Origin: Verrucomicrobiales bacterium
Lineage (GTDB): Bacteria; Verrucomicrobiota; Verrucomicrobiia; Verrucomicrobiales; DEV007
Reading direction: 5' to 3'
DNA: 17,886 nucleotides
Assembly: GCA_002705125.1 (NCBI GenBank)
Contig: PAHQ01000081.1
Coordinates: 9,679 to 27,564, forward strand
A program made the position numbers and the translations under genes. Below, piece after piece: positions 1 through 7,336 of the stretch (position 1 is the stretch's first letter; each line of letters begins with the position of its first letter). The notes below the pieces were generated by a model. The model was not told where the DNA came from. It saw only the letters and a list, made by a program, of their open reading frames with translations, and searched no databases.

Positions 1-252
1 ATGCCTATTTACGAATACATAGCTAAGGATACTGAATCAGGGTGTAGAATTTGTTCTGAAGGCTTTGAGTTAAATAGACCGATTGATAGAGCTCCGCTCG
101 AAGTGTGTCCACTTTGTAAGACACCGGTACAAAAGCTGATTTCCTCTATAAATACTCCTAAAATTACAAAACCTCTTTCTGTTTCTGATGCAAAATCGGC
201 AGGGTTTACAGTTTTGGAAAAAAGGGACGAAGGCACATATGAAAAGTTGTAA
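1..252 (+). CDS. FmdB-family zinc-ribbon protein
   Basis: This 83-residue protein begins MPIYEY, the hallmark start of the FmdB/CxxC_CxxC_SSSS putative regulatory family. It carries two CxxC knuckles, C15-x2-C18 and C36-x2-C39, the second followed by a VQKLIS segment that matches the family. The fold is a small zinc ribbon. The family name comes from a gene near a formamidase operon and the molecular role is not established, so no function is claimed. The usual first CxxC sits in a CEDCG-like context; here it is GCRIC, so the knuckle is shifted and slightly divergent. The ATG lies exactly at the window edge, so upstream context cannot be judged. A 55-nt spacer separates it from the next gene. 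Confidence 0.85.
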   Translation: MPIYEYIAKDTESGCRICSEGFELNRPIDRAPLEVCPLCKTPVQKLISSINTPKITKPLSVSDAKSAGFTVLEKRDEGTYEKL

Positions 253-307
253 ATGCATTCATGGAGGAGTTGCAGGCGAATATAGTTTCTATTTGAATGT
301 AAACTAG

Positions 308-1552
308 ATGGATTCAGACCAATACTCTGCTGACTTGGATGAGGAATACAATATTGCTTTAGACCGTAGGCCTAGACGTTGGCTTGGTCTTTTTGCAGGT
401 CTATATGTTGGTATTGTTTTAGGAATAGTATCGTCTAATTCTGTCCTTCAGGTTGGTTATTGGATTAAGCTTGGTGTTGTAAGTTCTGTCGTTTCATGGG
501 GTTTAGTTTTTTTGGTTTCTACATTTGGCAATTTATTGGGAGCGAGGTTTGGCGTTAATGCATCGTCGATTAGACCAATAATCAGAACTTTTATTATAAT
601 ATTTTTTGCGGCTCTTTTCATTTATTTAGTGGCTTTTTTCTTTCAGGTTGAGGGGCCGGGGTACGTTCTTACATTGATCCCAATAATTCTTTCGATATCC
701 ATTTATTGGACTAAAGCTAAATCCTCTTCATTTGGTTTGGTTTCTATTTTGTTTGTGGGAAGCGGTATTTTTCTATCAAGTTTTAAGTTGTTTACAATGC
801 CCGTGATAATAAAACCCTTGTTACCGATTGAGTTTTCTGAAAATAAAGGGTCTGGTACTAAGGTTCTTGTATTTAACCTTGATGAATCTATTGCCCAAAA
901 AAGGTTGGCTGAAATAATTATTAATGAAAATGTTGAGATCGTTCTCTTGCAGGGGCTGAATTCGAATAATGACTTAAGTGATACTATCTCAGATTTAGGT
1001 AAGAGTTGGAATGCTTACATTAATCCGGTTAATGGAAATTCTACTGCCATACTTAGTAAAGTGGAGGGAAAGCAGGAAGTTTTTACTACTAAGAATCAAA
1101 ATTCAACAATGATGAGTTTTTTAATTAATGAAAAGCTTGTTCGATTTGTAAGTTGTGAGTCGCCATCTGGGAGGAAATCCCAACAGAGGAGAGGCGCTGT
1201 GGACTGGATCTTAAAAGAATACAGAAAAGAAGATCAACCTGTTCTAGTTGCTGGAAATTTCAATTTTAATCCTTTAATGCAATGGACCTTCGTTTCACCA
1301 ATTATTACAGATTCAATTTTTTATGATAGAGCTAGTTGGAAGGCTTTGTCGCTTCTTGGAGAGGTTAAAGGTTATAGTCCTTTTGCCATTCAGCCGATGA
1401 GAGAATTAAATTTATGTCACGAATGGATGGTAGCTAGTCCAGATATTGAAATAGTTTCCTATAAAATGGCTGAAATTTCAATTTCAGAGGGTAGTGCAGC
1501 GGTTCTAACTATTAGTTTAAATAAAAACGATGGTGAACCTAAGAAAGATTGA
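308..1552 (+). CDS. Membrane protein with a degenerate endonuclease/exonuclease/phosphatase (EEP) domain
   Basis: This 414-residue protein has a polar N-terminus (1-24), about five hydrophobic segments (roughly 25-45, 50-72, 90-112, 117-134, 140-162) and a soluble C-terminal domain (about 180-405). The soluble part follows the layout of YafD-like EEP proteins: a VFNLDES strand (N190), IVLLQGLN (211-218) where the family has a QE metal ligand, VAGNFNFNP (314-322) where it has GDFN, CHEW (370-373) where it has a DH pair, and SEGS (393-396) where it has SDH. The Glu, Asp and final His of the active site are thus replaced, so the domain is probably not a phosphodiesterase; this is inferred from motif alignment by eye. 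An in-frame TAG directly precedes the ATG, so translation cannot start earlier. No usable Shine-Dalgarno is present. The role is unknown. Confidence 0.7.
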   Translation: MDSDQYSADLDEEYNIALDRRPRRWLGLFAGLYVGIVLGIVSSNSVLQVGYWIKLGVVSSVVSWGLVFLVSTFGNLLGARFGVNASSIRPIIRTFIIIFFAALFIYLVAFFFQVEGPGYVLTLIPIILSISIYWTKAKSSSFGLVSILFVGSGIFLSSFKLFTMPVIIKPLLPIEFSENKGSGTKVLVFNLDESIAQKRLAEIIINENVEIVLLQGLNSNNDLSDTISDLGKSWNAYINPVNGNSTAILSKVEGKQEVFTTKNQNSTMMSFLINEKLVRFVSCESPSGRKSQQRRGAVDWILKEYRKEDQPVLVAGNFNFNPLMQWTFVSPIITDSIFYDRASWKALSLLGEVKGYSPFAIQPMRELNLCHEWMVASPDIEIVSYKMAEISISEGSAAVLTISLNKNDGEPKKD

Positions 1553-1553
1553 A

Positions 1554-1581
1554 TTGAAGACAATTGCCTTAGTGATATAAA
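1554..1581 (+). promoter_or_regulatory. Candidate promoter for the VOC gene
   Basis: TTGAAG (1554-1559) and TATAAA (1576-1581) are separated by 16 nt. Initiation about 7 nt after the -10 would fall at the ATG at 1590, giving a leaderless or nearly leaderless message. No Shine-Dalgarno is present. This is a motif match only. Confidence 0.35.
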
Positions 1582-1589
1582 ATTAAAGA

Positions 1590-1961
1590 ATGAAAACAGA
1601 GGACTTGAATCATATTGCTCTTCACGTTTCCAATTTGGAGTCGAGTAAGAAATTTTACGGAGATTTACTTGGCCTCGAAAAGATCCCAAGGCCTGATTTT
1701 AACTTTCCTGGAGAATGGTACCGGCTAGGAAATTCTCAAGAATTACATTTAATTGCTGGCAGGATAGATAAGGTGAACTCTTCAACAAGAGGGAACCATT
1801 TTGCGTTGGGAGTAAAAAGTATGGATGACACAGAAAAATTTCTCAAGGAAAGAGGTTTAAATCACACCCCAAGGCAAACTAGGCCGGATGGAGCATATCA
1901 AATTTATTGTGAAGACCCTGATGGCTATTGGATAGAATTTTGTCAGAACAAATTATTTTAA
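1590..1961 (+). CDS. VOC/glyoxalase-fold metalloprotein
   Basis: This 123-residue protein shows the two-half beta-alpha-beta-beta-beta pattern of the vicinal oxygen chelate (glyoxalase/bleomycin-resistance/dioxygenase) superfamily. The first half has LNHIALHV with H8, a helix SSKKFYGDLLGL, and QELHLI with H53. The second half opens with NHFAL (H70) and closes with the classic DPDGYWIEF strand (E116). H8, H53, H70 and E116 occupy the four usual divalent-metal positions, so it is likely a metal-dependent lyase, isomerase or dioxygenase. Its length fits a single-domain family member. The substrate cannot be read from sequence, and lactoylglutathione lyase is only one of many options. It starts 37 nt after the EEP gene and converges on pyrD. 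Confidence 0.85.
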   Translation: MKTEDLNHIALHVSNLESSKKFYGDLLGLEKIPRPDFNFPGEWYRLGNSQELHLIAGRIDKVNSSTRGNHFALGVKSMDDTEKFLKERGLNHTPRQTRPDGAYQIYCEDPDGYWIEFCQNKLF

Positions 1962-1975
1962 TTTGTCCACTTTTT
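1948..1975 (+). terminator. Weak candidate terminator between VOC gene and pyrD
   Basis: A 7-bp AT-rich inverted repeat (ACAAATT at 1948-1954 and AATTTGT at 1960-1966, 5-nt loop) overlaps the VOC stop codon and is followed by a short T-run (1971-1975). It lies in a convergent junction, where terminators are expected, but the stem is weak and the T-run is 4 nt away. Confidence 0.3.
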
Positions 1976-2014
1976 CAATTCAAGTCTCGTTTGGTTGTTA
2001 GAATTTCAGATGGC

Positions 2015-3034
2015 CTATTCTATAGAAAGAAGCTCTTTTACTAGGGAGGGACCTTGATAAACTAGGCCTGTATAAATTTGCAGTAGTTTTGCTCCAGCAG
2101 CTATTTTTTCTTCTGCATCTTTCTTACTAGAGATTCCTCCCACGCCTATAATTGGTATGTCATCGTTAAGAGCACCATAAAACTTTGAGATTGCTTCGTT
2201 ACTTTTAGAGTGAATAGGTTTTCCACTTAGTCCTCCCTGCTCAGATGCTAGGTGGTGTTTTTTGACTTCATCTCTAGATATTGTTGTATTAGTGGCAATG
2301 ACGGCATCAATTTTTAACTCTAGGAATAGATCTGCTAGCAAATTGATCTGTTCGTGACTCATGTCCGGATCAAGTTTGACTGCGATAGGGACATTTTTAC
2401 CATGGTCCTCTCTTAAATTATTTCTTTCCTTCATTAAAGGTGAAAGCAGACCACGAGCAAATTCGGGTGATTGTAATTCTCTTAGTCCCGAGGTGTTCGG
2501 TGAAGATACATTGATAGTTATATAATCGGCAATGCCGTAAGCTTTTCTTAGTAAGATCATATAATCATCTAGGGCTTTTTCGTTAGGTGTGATCTTATTT
2601 TTGCCAATATTAATACCTACGATTCCATCGTATCCTTTTGCAGACTTTGTAACGTTGTCTATTGCTTTATCTATTCCAGGATTGTTAAAACCCATCCTGT
2701 TAATAATTGCTTCGTGGTTTTTTAAACGAAACAATCTTGGCTGAGGGTTGCCTGATTGTGGTCTAGGAGTGATTGTACCGATTTCGACAAATCCAAAACC
2801 CATAGATCCAAAACCATTAATGCAGTGCCCTGATTTGTCGAGCCCAGCAGCTAGACCAATCCTATTGGGAAAAGTTAAGCCCATAACTTTTATAGAGTTA
2901 TTTTTAACTCTTGGAGTCATTAATGAGGTGATTCCCAGTAATTGCATGGCTCTAAGGCCATTTATTGTTAGGTGGTGAGCTTTTTCTGCTTCAAATTTGA
3001 AGAGTATTGATCTTGCAATTTTATAAAAATTCAC
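2015..3034 (-). CDS. pyrD: Dihydroorotate dehydrogenase (quinone), class 2
   Basis: It oxidises dihydroorotate to orotate, the fourth step of UMP synthesis, passing electrons through FMN to the membrane quinone pool. The 339-residue length is typical of class 2. The N-terminal region (about 1-40, KIARSILFKFEAEKAHH) is the amphipathic membrane-associating helix pair of this class. GLAAGLDKSG (60-69) begins the FMN barrel. INRMGFNN (111-118) and INVSSPNTSGLR (174-185) are class 2 signatures, with S178 in the catalytic-base position. The C-terminal IIGVGGISS (295-303) and LQIYTGL (318-324) bind the FMN phosphate. The start codon is GTG with no Shine-Dalgarno. It lies divergent from the pur/pyr array that holds pyrB, pyrC and pyrF, so the intervening 118 nt probably control both directions. 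Confidence 0.96.
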   Translation of the reverse strand: MNFYKIARSILFKFEAEKAHHLTINGLRAMQLLGITSLMTPRVKNNSIKVMGLTFPNRIGLAAGLDKSGHCINGFGSMGFGFVEIGTITPRPQSGNPQPRLFRLKNHEAIINRMGFNNPGIDKAIDNVTKSAKGYDGIVGINIGKNKITPNEKALDDYMILLRKAYGIADYITINVSSPNTSGLRELQSPEFARGLLSPLMKERNNLREDHGKNVPIAVKLDPDMSHEQINLLADLFLELKIDAVIATNTTISRDEVKKHHLASEQGGLSGKPIHSKSNEAISKFYGALNDDIPIIGVGGISSKKDAEEKIAAGAKLLQIYTGLVYQGPSLVKELLSIE

Positions 3035-3068
3035 AGTATTTCAGTAAGTTAGGCCACAATTTTTGAAA

Positions 3069-3086
3069 ATTTAAGATATCTTGAAT
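3069..3086. promoter_or_regulatory. Candidate operator dyad between pyrD and purC
   Basis: An 18-nt dyad, ATTTAAGATATCTTGAAT, has a perfect 10-nt core AAGATATCTT (3073-3082) and one mismatched pair (3072/3083) in the arms. It overlaps the proposed pyrD -10. The symmetry suggests a dimeric repressor site; the regulator is unknown. Confidence 0.3.
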
Positions 3087-3109
3087 ATTTTGCGTGACAT
3101 ATGAGTCAA
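3082..3109 (-). promoter_or_regulatory. Candidate pyrD promoter
   Basis: Read on the - strand, TTGACT (3109-3104) is followed after 16 nt by TATTCA (3087-3082). The -35 is strong and the -10 is weak. It would give a leader of roughly 40 nt ahead of the GTG start of pyrD. Confidence 0.35.
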
Positions 3110-3129
3110 GGTTGCTAAATCTCAGCACA

Positions 3130-3135
3130 TATAAA
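3130..3135 (+). promoter_or_regulatory. Candidate -10 element for the pur/pyr array
   Basis: TATAAA lies 17 nt before the purC-like ATG, which would put initiation about 10 nt upstream of the start codon. No convincing -35 stands at 16-18 nt; the closest is GTCAAG at a 19-nt spacing. No Shine-Dalgarno lies between it and the ATG. Confidence 0.3.
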
Positions 3136-3152
3136 ACACAAATAAACCTGAG

Positions 3153-4466
3153 ATGGCCAATAACCAAGAAACAATTCAACAAGTACCACTAGATAGTTTA
3201 AGTGAGCCTTTTTATGAAGGTTCCGTGCAAAGGCTTTATGCAATAAATGATGAGCCAAAATATATGGTAACGGAGACGACGGCGGGGGGTTCCGTTTTTG
3301 ATGTTGGTACTATTTTTTCTATAGAGGGAAGTGATGTTGCTCGTGCTGTTTTTCGTCATGTTTTATATACAAACCTTTCAAAACCCGAAACATGGATAGA
3401 GGTTAAAGATGCTGTTCAAAATGCAGAGGGGCTAGATCCGAAAATTAGAGATATCTTGCTAGAAGGAGTTATCGAAAAATTATGTTCTGTTGGCGGGGTA
3501 ACACATCATTGTGGGATGGTTGACGCAGTTACCGGTTCAGTGTCTCATGAAGGTTTACCTGAGAATGAAAGTGCATACAATATAGTAAGGCGATACAAGA
3601 TTGAAAAACCTGACCAAGATAGTTTTTTAAAGCATCCTTTTTATGACTATAGTAAATTTGGATCTCTTGATAAGAATGTAGTTCCATTAGAATGCATTGT
3701 CCGCTTCGGTATAACGAGTGGAAGTTCTGTATTTAGAAAGTATCTAAAACTATCTGAGAGCGAACAGAGAAAGTTCGAGCAGGAGTTAGGTGCCAATGGA
3801 CCCCTCGTTGCTTGGGAATACTTAAACACCCCGATCGTAGATTTCACGAGTAAGTATGAACCCGAAGATCGTGCAGTCACTAAACAGGAAGCTCATAACA
3901 TGTCTGGTTTAGACGGTGAGACGTTTTCTGAGATGGGTAAGCTTGCGGTCTTGGGAGGATGGGCCGTAAGGGTAATGGTTGAAAAAATGGGGCTAAAGCT
4001 TTGGGATTTAAAATGGGAATTCGCTAAAGATGGTGATGATCTTGTTTTTGTCGATACAATTGATACGGATTCATTTAGGGCGACCTCTGTCCTTGAAGAT
4101 GGCGGTGACAAGATAGTGATCCACTACAACAAGCAAGCTATGAGGGATTATTATAAAATCGCACATTCAGACTGGTTGGGTTCTATTAACGAGGCAAAAG
4201 AGGAGGCTCGAATTACGGGAGTGCCCTTCGTTGACCTCTTAAGAAGTAGGCAGGATGCAGGCGACGCTCCTCAAGATCCTATTGTGGACCAAGACTTCAT
4301 GGCAATACAAGTGGATAAAATGAATCTCATAAAGGATTGTATTTTGGGTATTAGGGACGGTTCTGAAGTTTCAGGCGCGCTAGCTGATTGTGGAAAGAGG
4401 GAAGTCGATTTTTACACATCCAACGGGCAACGGGACGCTCTCAAAAATCTTAACGGATTGGGCTAA
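3153..4466 (+). CDS. purC: Divergent SAICAR synthase-like protein (PurC-like)
   Basis: The expected reaction is ATP-dependent joining of CAIR and aspartate to give SAICAR. At 437 residues it is far longer than the usual 235-300. Recognisable elements are EGSVQRLYA (22-30) where PurC has GKVRxxY, GGSVFDVG (45-52) for SAFD, VVPLECIVRFGITSGS (176-191) for the PLEvvvR..GS segment, PIVDFTSKYEPEDR (227-240) for the TKxxxxD region, LWDLKWEF (283-290) for the substrate-site D.K.EF, and VDTIDTDSFR (300-309) for the DE..PDSSR stretch. Several canonical residues differ: the PGKG lysine region reads IEGS (57-60), and DE is DT. A C-terminal tail of about 100 residues after 340 has no match I know. Position at the head of a pur array supports the call, but activity is uncertain. 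There is no Shine-Dalgarno. Confidence 0.7.
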   Translation: MANNQETIQQVPLDSLSEPFYEGSVQRLYAINDEPKYMVTETTAGGSVFDVGTIFSIEGSDVARAVFRHVLYTNLSKPETWIEVKDAVQNAEGLDPKIRDILLEGVIEKLCSVGGVTHHCGMVDAVTGSVSHEGLPENESAYNIVRRYKIEKPDQDSFLKHPFYDYSKFGSLDKNVVPLECIVRFGITSGSSVFRKYLKLSESEQRKFEQELGANGPLVAWEYLNTPIVDFTSKYEPEDRAVTKQEAHNMSGLDGETFSEMGKLAVLGGWAVRVMVEKMGLKLWDLKWEFAKDGDDLVFVDTIDTDSFRATSVLEDGGDKIVIHYNKQAMRDYYKIAHSDWLGSINEAKEEARITGVPFVDLLRSRQDAGDAPQDPIVDQDFMAIQVDKMNLIKDCILGIRDGSEVSGALADCGKREVDFYTSNGQRDALKNLNGLG

Positions 4467-4470
4467 TCGT

Positions 4471-4938
4471 ATGGGGTTTTTAACTGCTGAAGTAGTTGGT
4501 AAATTTGAGTCAGAACAAGACACAAGTAAGCTTTTGTATGCCCCCTTAGAACAGTCTGCAACTTTTAGAAAATCTCGAGTCTATCAAATTAAATATGATG
4601 GAACCGAAGAAGAAGCACAGTCATTCGTTTTAAAATCTTTGGTTGACCTCTATGCAGACGAAGTGTCATTTTCCGGAGAGTCATATTTCAAGAATTTTAA
4701 ATTCTATATCGACTATGGAATGAAGCCTGGCGCCCTTGATCTAGAAAGAGAGGCAATTATTTCTAGTCAAAAAGGTTTTAATGTCAGTGAATTTAAATTA
4801 TTGAGCCTAGAATTGTCTCAGAGGATATATATTTTCTCTGACCCTGACATTGGGCCTGAGCCGTTTGTCCGTGACGTATGTAACCCCGCTATTCACGTAT
4901 GGAGCGTGACCGATTCTGATGGAAGAAAAGTTGCCTAG
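4471..4938 (+). CDS. purS: PurS-like subunit of FGAM synthase, tandem or permuted
   Basis: PurS is the small structural subunit that bridges PurL and PurQ in formylglycinamidine ribonucleotide synthase. This protein has 155 residues from the ATG at 4471, against the usual 80-85. Residues 76-146 match a whole PurS: FYIDYGMKPGALD (strand 1 with the KPG motif), helix, strands EFKLLSLELS and RIYIF, helix, then CNPAIHVWSV matching the conserved aNPvIE end. Residues 36-69 (YQIKYDGTEEEAQ, a helix, then DLYADEVSF) resemble only the second half of a PurS, so the chain holds one and a half units or a permuted pair. The start at 4471 avoids a 77-nt overlap with purC that the upstream ATG at 4390 would need. 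Its end overlaps purL by 20 nt. Confidence 0.8.
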   Translation: MGFLTAEVVGKFESEQDTSKLLYAPLEQSATFRKSRVYQIKYDGTEEEAQSFVLKSLVDLYADEVSFSGESYFKNFKFYIDYGMKPGALDLEREAIISSQKGFNVSEFKLLSLELSQRIYIFSDPDIGPEPFVRDVCNPAIHVWSVTDSDGRKVA

Positions 4939-7336
4939 CGCTAAGCCCAAAAGTTATCGTGAGATATCCATTAGGGATTTGAGCCCTGATGAGCTTCTTG
5001 CATTGAGCGAATCAATGAAACTGTCCTTATCTATCGAGGATATGATTGAAGTTCAGTTGTATTACGCTTCAGCGATGAGGAGAGAGCCCACTGACGTTGA
5101 GTTAGAGTGTATTGCGCAAACTTGGAGTGAACATTGCAAGCATAGGATTTTTGGAGCTCGGATTGAGCATGTAGGATCTGAAGGAGAAGAGGTGATTGAT
5201 AGTCTTTTTAAGACATATATTAAATCCGTCACCGAGAGGATCATGGAGAAGAAGCCTGGATTTGTTCTTGGATGCTTTGTTGATAATGCAGGATTTATTA
5301 AACTTGATGAAAATCAAGCTATTTGCCTTAAGCTTGAAACACACAACCATCCCTCTGCAATCGAACCCTATGCAGGTGCAAACACTGGATTGGGTGGGGT
5401 TATTAGAGATATCCTTGGTGCAGGAAAGGGAGCTAAACCAGTAGCGAGTTGTGACATTTTTTGTTTTGGTCCTCCAGATACTAAATCAAGTGATATTAAC
5501 GCGGATGATGTAATTCATCCTTTGGGGATAATGAGAGGCGTTGTGAGAGGGGTTCGAGACTACGGTAATAGGATGGGTATCCCTACTATTTGCGGGGCAA
5601 TTCAATTTGATTCATCATATGTTTATAATCCTTTAGTTTTTTGTGGGACTGCAGGCACTATTCCTATTTCCGATATCGACAAAGAAATGTCTCCGGGATT
5701 AAAAGTCATCGCAGTAGGGGGGCGTACCGGGAGAGATGGACTAAAGGGTGCAACATTTTCTTCAATGGCTCTGGATACAGAGAGTCATGAAGAAGATCAG
5801 CAGGCTGTACAGATTGGTAATCCTATAGAGGAAAAGAAAGCAGCAGATTTTGTCATAGAAGCTCGTAAAAAAAATCTTATTGAGTTTATTACTGATTGCG
5901 GTGCGGGTGGTTTCTCAAGTGCTGCTGGCGAAATGCTAAGCGAAGTTGGAGGAAATCTTTACCTTGAGAGGGCTCCTCTTAAAGAGCCAGGAATGACAAG
6001 TTGGGAGATATTTTTATCTGAAAGTCAGGAAAGAATGGTTTTGGCTGTAAAAGATGAATCCATGGAAGCATTGAAAGAACTTTCAGAGATTTATGAAACA
6101 GAGCTAACCGAAATTGGAAACTCCGATGATTCTGGTATTCTTAAAGTATGGCACGATAATGAACTAGTATGTGAGTTGGATAATTCAAGATTACACGATG
6201 CTCCTACAAGAAGATTAAATTCCTCTTTCTGTGTTGATGCGGTCAAAAAATACGAATTGTCGGAAGACGATTTAGCCGCAGACCTCGATGTAGTGATTAG
6301 TGATTTTGCTATAGGGTCTCGCGAACCTATAATAAGAGAATATGATCATGAGGTTCAGGGTAATACAGTTCTTAAGCCATTAGCTGGTAGTATGGGAGAT
6401 GCCCCTCAGGACGCATCAGTTGTTAAAGTTGATGGTAGTGACCACCTCATGTCAATTGGTCTCTCATTGCTTCCAGAGTGGGGTAAAACAGATCCTTTAG
6501 CAATGGGTAAGGCCACTGTTGATGAGTGTTTTCGTTCTTTGGTTGCCTCTGGAGCTAACCCTGAAAAGATTGCTCTATTAGACAATTTCTGTGTAGGTAA
6601 TCCTGAAGATTCAACTGAACTTGGAATGTTGGTTGAAACCTGTAAAGGGATTGCGCAAGGTGCAGAGTCTTACAGTGCTCCTTTTGTTTCAGGTAAAGAT
6701 TCTTTTTACAACTATTTTGAGACGAGTGATGGACCTGTCTCAATACCAACCACTTGTTTAATAAGTGGCATGGGCGTGGTTGATTGTGCATCCCATGTCA
6801 CCGGTGCTTCCATTCGTAAAAAAGGTTCTTTAATTGTAATGTTAGGAATAACAGATTCGAAAATGGGAGGAAGTGTTTATGCTCGCATTAAAGGGCTAAC
6901 TAAGTGCGCAGTGCCGAATACTGATTTTAGTAAGGCGCTGAAAGGTTATAATGCATTTCATAGCGCCGTTACTGAAGGATTGATTCTCTCAGCACATGAT
7001 GTTTCTGAAGGAGGTCTTGGTGTTGCAATTGCCGAAATGGCTTTTTCTCAAGTTGGTGGAGTGACCATTGATCTTGAAGCTCTTCCCTCTACCGGTAAAG
7101 TTGGAAAGGCTGAGCGTTTGTTTTCAGAATCGCCATCTAGAATTCTTATAGAGTGTGACCCTAATGATTTAGATAGACTTAAAATGGTTTTAGAGGGTAC
7201 TGATTTTTCAGTTGTTGGTAAAGTAACTGCGGATGATCAAAACTTATTGATTACTTCGGGTGCAGAAAAAGTTTTGGAGGTAGAAATTGCTATGCTTAAA
7301 GAAAAATGGAAGAACGTACTAACGCCTTACTATTAA
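4919..7336 (+). CDS. purL: Phosphoribosylformylglycinamidine synthase subunit PurL
   Basis: PurL is the ATP-dependent catalytic subunit that converts FGAR to FGAM using ammonia from PurQ. It has 805 residues, longer than the B. subtilis small form (about 740) but without fused PurS or glutaminase domains. TWSEHCKH (68-75) holds the catalytic His of the family, ETHNHPS (140-146) and GANTGLGGVIRD (153-164) form the first nucleotide/substrate site, and GGRTGRDGLKGATFSS is the conserved loop that follows. GAGGFSSAAGEM and, in the second half, VSGKDSFYN and HDVSEGGLGVAI complete the duplicated PurM-like architecture. The N-terminal 1-60 extension is a helical linker. It overlaps purS upstream and purQ downstream, as expected for subunits made in fixed ratio. 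Confidence 0.96.
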   Translation: MEEKLPSAKPKSYREISIRDLSPDELLALSESMKLSLSIEDMIEVQLYYASAMRREPTDVELECIAQTWSEHCKHRIFGARIEHVGSEGEEVIDSLFKTYIKSVTERIMEKKPGFVLGCFVDNAGFIKLDENQAICLKLETHNHPSAIEPYAGANTGLGGVIRDILGAGKGAKPVASCDIFCFGPPDTKSSDINADDVIHPLGIMRGVVRGVRDYGNRMGIPTICGAIQFDSSYVYNPLVFCGTAGTIPISDIDKEMSPGLKVIAVGGRTGRDGLKGATFSSMALDTESHEEDQQAVQIGNPIEEKKAADFVIEARKKNLIEFITDCGAGGFSSAAGEMLSEVGGNLYLERAPLKEPGMTSWEIFLSESQERMVLAVKDESMEALKELSEIYETELTEIGNSDDSGILKVWHDNELVCELDNSRLHDAPTRRLNSSFCVDAVKKYELSEDDLAADLDVVISDFAIGSREPIIREYDHEVQGNTVLKPLAGSMGDAPQDASVVKVDGSDHLMSIGLSLLPEWGKTDPLAMGKATVDECFRSLVASGANPEKIALLDNFCVGNPEDSTELGMLVETCKGIAQGAESYSAPFVSGKDSFYNYFETSDGPVSIPTTCLISGMGVVDCASHVTGASIRKKGSLIVMLGITDSKMGGSVYARIKGLTKCAVPNTDFSKALKGYNAFHSAVTEGLILSAHDVSEGGLGVAIAEMAFSQVGGVTIDLEALPSTGKVGKAERLFSESPSRILIECDPNDLDRLKMVLEGTDFSVVGKVTADDQNLLITSGAEKVLEVEIAMLKEKWKNVLTPYY

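Larger units (their letters stand above)
3035..3152. promoter_or_regulatory. Divergent pyrD/purC control region
   Basis: This 118-nt AT-rich spacer is the only sizeable non-coding stretch at the head of the nucleotide array, so it must carry promoters for both pyrD and the pur/pyr genes. Visible elements are a TTGACT/TATTCA pair for pyrD, a TATAAA box for purC, and an 18-nt dyad; these are listed separately. I see no riboswitch-like structure: the spacer is too short and AT-rich for a purine riboswitch aptamer. Confidence 0.6.

Noticed and set aside
263..269. GGAGGAG, the best Shine-Dalgarno-like sequence in the window
   Set aside because: No useful start codon follows at the right distance: the next frames stop within a few codons, and the EEP gene starts at 308, with an in-frame TAG directly before it.
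3148..3153. CTGAGA before purC, matching the CNGNGA PyrR loop
   Set aside because: The flanking bases cannot pair, so there is no hairpin; this is a chance match.
4390..4470. Upstream in-frame ATG for purS at 4390
   Set aside because: It would overlap purC by 77 nt and add residues unlike PurS; the ATG at 4471 lies 4 nt after the purC stop and fits the array spacing.
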